Of a stretch of DNA of 8,082 bases, positions 5,506 to 8,082 are shown in pieces; position 1 is the stretch's first letter; every line of letters starts with the position of its first letter. Origin of the DNA: DASSBG01 sp965651365. Its GTDB lineage: Bacteria; Pseudomonadota; Gammaproteobacteria; Xanthomonadales; Rhodanobacteraceae. The position numbers were made by a program, and so were the translations under genes. The notes under the pieces were generated by a model, which saw only the letters and a list, made by a program, of their open reading frames with translations, was not told the origin of the DNA and did no database searches. The DNA lies in assembly GCA_965651365.1 (NCBI GenBank), contig CBFGSA010000122.1:1-8082 (forward strand). The letters are read 5' to 3'.

Positions 5506-6312
5506 ATGCCCAGACCTGCCGTCACCGTTGCCACCCAGGCCGCGCGCTCCGCTGCCCGCGTCATCGTGCGCTACATGAACCGCATCGACAGCATTCCGGT
5601 GGTCGAGAAGCAGCGCATGGATTTCGCCTCCGAGGTGGACCGGCAGGCAGAAAAGGAAATCATCCGCGAGCTCAGGCGCGCCTATCCGGACCACGCCATC
5701 CTGGCCGAGGAGTCCGGCAGCCAGGGCCGCGGACAGGCCACCTGGGTGATTGATCCCCTCGATGGCACCCACAACTATCTGCGCGGCATCCCGCATTTTT
5801 CAATCTCGATCGCGCTGCTGGAGAACGGCATCCCGCAACACGCGGTGGTCTACGATCCGCTGCGCGAGGAACTGTTTACCGCCAGCAAGGGCGACGGCGC
5901 CTTTCTCAATGACCGGCGCATCCGCTGCGGCAAACGGGAGAGCCTTACCGGAGCCATGCTGGCTACCGGCTTTCCGTTCCGCCAGCGCGCGCACCTGGCG
6001 GCGCAACTGGAGATGACCCGCGCCCTGCTCGAGGACGCCGAGGACATCCGCCGCACCGGTTCGGCCGCGCTGGATCTGGCCTGGGTGGCCGCCGGCCGGC
6101 TGGACGGCATGTTCGAGATCGGCCTCAAGCCCTGGGACATGGCTGCCGGCTGCCTGCTGGTGCGTGAAGCCGGCGGTACCTACAGCGACTTCCAGGGCCG
6201 CGATGGTCTGCCCAAAAACGGCAACCTGATCGCCGCCAACCCGCGCCTGGCCACCGAAATGGTCAAGCGCATCCGCCCGCACGAGACGCCGGAGATGGCG
6301 GCTGCGCAGTGA
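5506..6312 (+). CDS. suhB: SuhB, inositol-1-monophosphatase family protein
   Basis: The protein has 268 residues, the usual length. It is a Mg-dependent sugar/inositol phosphatase fold; in E. coli SuhB also joins the ribosomal antitermination complex on rRNA operons, so the physiological role may be structural. Visible ligands are AEESG (67-71, metal Glu), WVIDPLDGTHNYLRGIPHF (80-98, with Asp83, Asp86 and the GT loop) and KPWDMAAGCLLVREAGG (208-224, with Asp211). RRTGSAALDLAWVAAGRLDG (182-201) is the family's second signature. The ATG at 5506 is chosen because homology starts about there; an in-frame ATG at 5461 would add 15 unlike residues. Neither has a strong ribosome site. It is divergent from trmJ and convergent with secF. 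Confidence 0.95.
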   Translation: MPRPAVTVATQAARSAARVIVRYMNRIDSIPVVEKQRMDFASEVDRQAEKEIIRELRRAYPDHAILAEESGSQGRGQATWVIDPLDGTHNYLRGIPHFSISIALLENGIPQHAVVYDPLREELFTASKGDGAFLNDRRIRCGKRESLTGAMLATGFPFRQRAHLAAQLEMTRALLEDAEDIRRTGSAALDLAWVAAGRLDGMFEIGLKPWDMAAGCLLVREAGGTYSDFQGRDGLPKNGNLIAANPRLATEMVKRIRPHETPEMAAAQ

Positions 6313-6341
6313 ACGGTGAGCGGAATTTATCGGACATCACC

Positions 6342-6424
6342 GTAGGGTGCTGCTGAGCAAAGCGAAGCGCACCGCGGCCTGAAGGCTGCGATGGTGCGCT
6401 TCACTGCGTTCAGCAGCACCCTAC
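6342..6424. repeat. Long imperfect inverted repeat (32-base arms)
   Basis: The left arm starts GTAGGGTGCTGCTGAGC (6342-6373). The right arm (6393-6424) is its reverse complement at 28 of 32 positions by eye. The 19-base centre itself can fold (GCGGCC, TGAA, GGCTGC with one G-U). It resembles a small non-autonomous palindromic element with GTAGGG ends, or a composite of two oppositely oriented repeats. It lies 29 bases after the suhB stop and could act as a two-way transcription stop. Confidence 0.8.
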
Positions 6425-6560
6425 GACACAGCCAAACGCCTCTTGCAAGCGCTGCCGACTCTGGCATCAAGCCGGCGCCCCACGCCACCATGCCCCACCT
6501 GCCAAGCCAGCCCCCTGAGTCAGGGGGCGATTCGCGCACAGCGCGAATGGGGGTGTGGAG

Positions 6561-6599
6561 ACGCAGGCCGGGGCCCGAAACTTTGCGCAGCAAAGTTTT
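6561..6599 (+). repeat. Direct repeat copy 1 (39 bases)
   Basis: ACGCAGGCCGGGGCCCG followed by the AAACTTTGC hairpin. It matches the copy at 6632-6670 in 36 of 39 positions by eye, 71 bases apart. Confidence 0.8.
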
Positions 6600-6631
6600 G
6601 GGGGTGGACCTGCAACGCAGGTCCATGGCCA

Positions 6632-6670
6632 ACGCAGGCCGGGGCCCGGAACTTTGCGCAGCAAAGTTCC
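6632..6670 (+). repeat. Direct repeat copy 2 (39 bases)
   Basis: This is the second copy of the 6561-6599 unit. The three differences (A to G in the left arm, TT to CC in the right arm) lie in the stem and keep or improve pairing: A-T becomes G-C, and G-U becomes G-C. Confidence 0.8.
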
Positions 6671-6692
6671 AGGGTAGCCCTGCGCAGCAGGG

Positions 6693-7649
6693 CTACGGCC
6701 TCCTCGCCAGCTCCGGGTTGTCCTTCTGCACCGGCATCAGGTCCTGCTTGGACACGCCCAGCCACAGCAGCAGCGGACAGGCGATGAAGATCGAGGACAA
6801 GGTGCCAAGTCCGATGCCGATCAGCATGGTCACGGCAAAGCCCTTCACTGCCGGGCCACCCCACAAATAGAGCGCACCCATGGTGATGGCCGTGGTCAGC
6901 GAGGTGATAATGGTGCGCGACAGGGTGTTGTTGATGGCGCGGTTGAGAATCGCTTTCGGCTCGGCCTTGCGTGACAGCCGGAACAGCTCGCGCACGCGGT
7001 CAAAAACCACCACGGTGTCGTTGACCGAGTAGCCGATTACCGCCAGCACCGAGGCCAGTACGGTCATGTCGAACTCGCGCCCGACCAGGGCAATGATGCC
7101 GACGGTGACGATGGTGTCGTGGATTTCGGTAATCAGTACCGCCACGGCAAAACGCCGCTCGAATCGTATCGCCAGATACAGCATGATGCCGATGGTGACG
7201 AAGACCACGGCCACGATGCCGTCATTGCGCAACTGGGCGCCAATTTGCGGCCCGACGAAGTCATGCCGCTTGAGGCTGACATCGCCGCGGCTGGCCTTGA
7301 GCGCGGCCAGCACCTGCCCGGCCACGCGGTCGGCCTGTTTGCCACTGTCCTCGCCGGTGTCCATGTCCTTCGGCTGCAGGCGCACCACGACATCGCGCGT
7401 ACCGCCCACGCTCTGCACCATGGCATCGCCGAAATCGGCCTCTGCCAGCGCCTTGCGTACATCGCCGGTATCAATGGGCTTTTCATAGGCGACCTCCACC
7501 AACACACCGCCGGTGAAGTCCAGGCCGTAGTTGAGGCCGCGCCCGAAGATCATGAACAGGGAGGCGATGACCAGCAGCAGCACAACGACGATTGCCGGCT
7601 TGCGCATGCTGAGAAACGGCACGTTGCTGTCGGGATTGAAGATTTGCAT
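6693..7649 (-). CDS. secF: SecF, protein-export membrane subunit
   Basis: The protein has 318 residues, full length. SecF pairs with SecD in the inner membrane and uses the proton gradient to help pull secreted proteins out of the SecYEG channel on the periplasmic side. Visible are a first membrane segment (residues 18-35), the conserved GLNYGLDFTGG (38-48), a periplasmic P1-type domain (to about 140), and five more membrane segments containing GYSVNDTVVVFDRVRE (206-221) and SRTIITSLTTAITMGAL (244-260). The start at 7649 is supported by GAGGA 8 bases before the ATG, and by a gap of only 13 bases after the secD stop, so the two are co-transcribed. The stop codon lies inside a 10-base-pair hairpin (6674-6696). 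Confidence 0.97.
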   Translation of the reverse strand: MQIFNPDSNVPFLSMRKPAIVVVLLLVIASLFMIFGRGLNYGLDFTGGVLVEVAYEKPIDTGDVRKALAEADFGDAMVQSVGGTRDVVVRLQPKDMDTGEDSGKQADRVAGQVLAALKASRGDVSLKRHDFVGPQIGAQLRNDGIVAVVFVTIGIMLYLAIRFERRFAVAVLITEIHDTIVTVGIIALVGREFDMTVLASVLAVIGYSVNDTVVVFDRVRELFRLSRKAEPKAILNRAINNTLSRTIITSLTTAITMGALYLWGGPAVKGFAVTMLIGIGLGTLSSIFIACPLLLWLGVSKQDLMPVQKDNPELARRP

Positions 7650-7662
7650 GAGTGTCGGTTCC

Positions 7663-8082
7663 TCAGACGGACAGCGATTTCAGCTTGCGGCGGCCGTGGA
7701 TCAAGGCCACCAGCGCATGCGAGCCGGTCACGGCACTGAACATCGAGGTCAGGATGCCGATGAACAGGGTGATGCCGAAGCCCTTGATCGGACCTGAGCC
7801 CAGCGTCAACAGGGCCAGCGCCGCGATCAGGGTGGTGACGTTGGCGTCCAGAATGGTGTCCCAAGCCTTTTCGTAGCCGGTGCGGATCGCCGCCAGCGGC
7901 GTAGCGCCTGCGCGCAGCTCGTCGCGTATTCGCTCGCAGATCAGCACGTTGGCATCCACGGCCATGCCCATGGTCAGCACGATGCCGGCGATGCCGGGCA
8001 TGGTCAGGGTGGCCTGGAACATGCTCAGCACGGCGACCAGCAGCACCAGATTGAACAACAGGGCCAGATCGGCGATCACGCC
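7663..8082 (-). CDS. secD: SecD, protein-export membrane subunit, C-terminal part (cut by window edge)
   Basis: The last 139 residues of SecD are present; the N-terminus and the large periplasmic domain lie beyond the right edge. The segment opens inside a membrane helix (ADLALLFNLVLLVAVLSMF) and contains the family motif GMAVDANVLICERIRDEL, followed by GYEKAWDTILDANVTTLIAA and SGPIKGFGITLFIGILTSMF, all typical of the SecD RND-like membrane half. The acidic residues in DANV motifs are intact and are thought to take part in proton coupling. It is upstream of secF in the same direction and 13 bases away. The TGA at 7665-7663 is also the start of the TGAGGAA that serves as secF's ribosome site. 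Confidence 0.96.
   Translation of the reverse strand, partial: GVIADLALLFNLVLLVAVLSMFQATLTMPGIAGIVLTMGMAVDANVLICERIRDELRAGATPLAAIRTGYEKAWDTILDANVTTLIAALALLTLGSGPIKGFGITLFIGILTSMFSAVTGSHALVALIHGRRKLKSLSV

Larger units (their letters stand above)
6313..6692. other. 380-base convergent gap packed with inverted repeats
   Basis: No gene is supported between suhB and secF; frames that are open here give repeat-driven translations. Directly after the suhB stop, ACGGTGA (6313-6319) and TCACCGT (6337-6343) form a 7-base-pair stem with a 17-base loop. Then come the 83-base inverted repeat and the hairpin array described separately. About 85 bases (6425-6509) between them show no clear structure. No T-tract terminator is seen for either gene, so the hairpins may do that job for both strands. 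Confidence 0.65.
6510..6696. repeat. Array of six short hairpins
   Basis: Six inverted repeats follow each other: 6510-6528 (GCCCCCTGA arms, 1-base centre), 6530-6548 (ATTCGCGC arms, loop ACA), 6578-6598 (AAACTTTGC arms, loop GCA), 6605-6625 (TGGACCTGC arms, loop AAC), 6648-6670 (GGAACTTTGC arms, loop GCA) and 6674-6696 (GTAGCCCTGC arms, loop GCA). All stems are 8-10 perfect base pairs. The last four share a TGC-NNN-GCA top on unrelated lower stems. The final hairpin covers the secF stop codon. I do not recognise a named repeat family. Confidence 0.8.

Noticed and set aside
5383..5796. N-terminal extension of trmJ to 5796
   Set aside because: It would run antisense through the suhB start; SPOUT homology begins just after 5382.
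6510..6696. CRISPR array
   Set aside because: The repeats are self-complementary hairpins with differing stems, with no constant repeat and unique spacers, and no cas gene is present.
6391..6870. Open plus-strand frame of 159 codons across the hairpin array and the secF end
   Set aside because: It is driven by repeats and antisense secF sequence; the translation has no recognisable domain and secF on the other strand is certain.

Overview
The window suggests a GC-rich gammaproteobacterium. The evidence is the MinD/MinE sequences, the divergent trmJ/suhB pair next to secD-secF (the same neighbourhood I recall from Pseudomonas), and intergenic DNA full of short palindromes. The flavour is close to Xanthomonadales, but that placement is an inference.

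Left part (1-1449): a patchwork of broken genes with no intact gene. In order it holds the C-terminal part of an IS3-family transposase (minus strand, cut by the window edge), the last strands of an outer-membrane barrel protein (perhaps ShlB/FhaC-like), a C-terminal scrap of a type I restriction HsdR subunit, a REP-like palindrome, a PIN-domain toxin gene with a frameshift and an in-frame stop, and the N-terminus of an SNF2/SWIM-type helicase. At about 1449/1450 the helicase runs directly into the last third of minD. The patchwork looks like the eroded remains of a defence or mobile island whose edge destroyed minD, unless the junction is an assembly artefact.

Middle (1450-3320): the minD remnant, an intact minE, a small HEXXH protein whose possible start overlaps the minE stop, and a periplasmic PEBP (YbhB/YbcL) gene carrying a +1 frameshift at an A7 tract. 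A structured 244-base gap follows.

Right part (3321-8082): ordinary chromosomal genes. A Bcr/CflA-like MFS exporter overlaps the end of trmJ by 8 bases (minus strand). suhB runs divergently on the plus strand. secF and the end of secD come in from the right on the minus strand.

The 380-base convergent gap between suhB and secF is the most unusual non-coding stretch. It holds an 83-base imperfect inverted repeat followed by six hairpins with perfect or near-perfect stems packed into 187 bases. Two of these sit in a 39-base direct repeat whose differences preserve base pairing, and the last hairpin covers the secF stop codon. A diverged single arm of the inverted repeat also lies at 3260-3291.

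I saw no tRNA, rRNA or CRISPR array. I did not find a convincing complete novel system. The best candidates for follow-up are the hairpin array, the minD junction and the minE-linked HEXXH protein.
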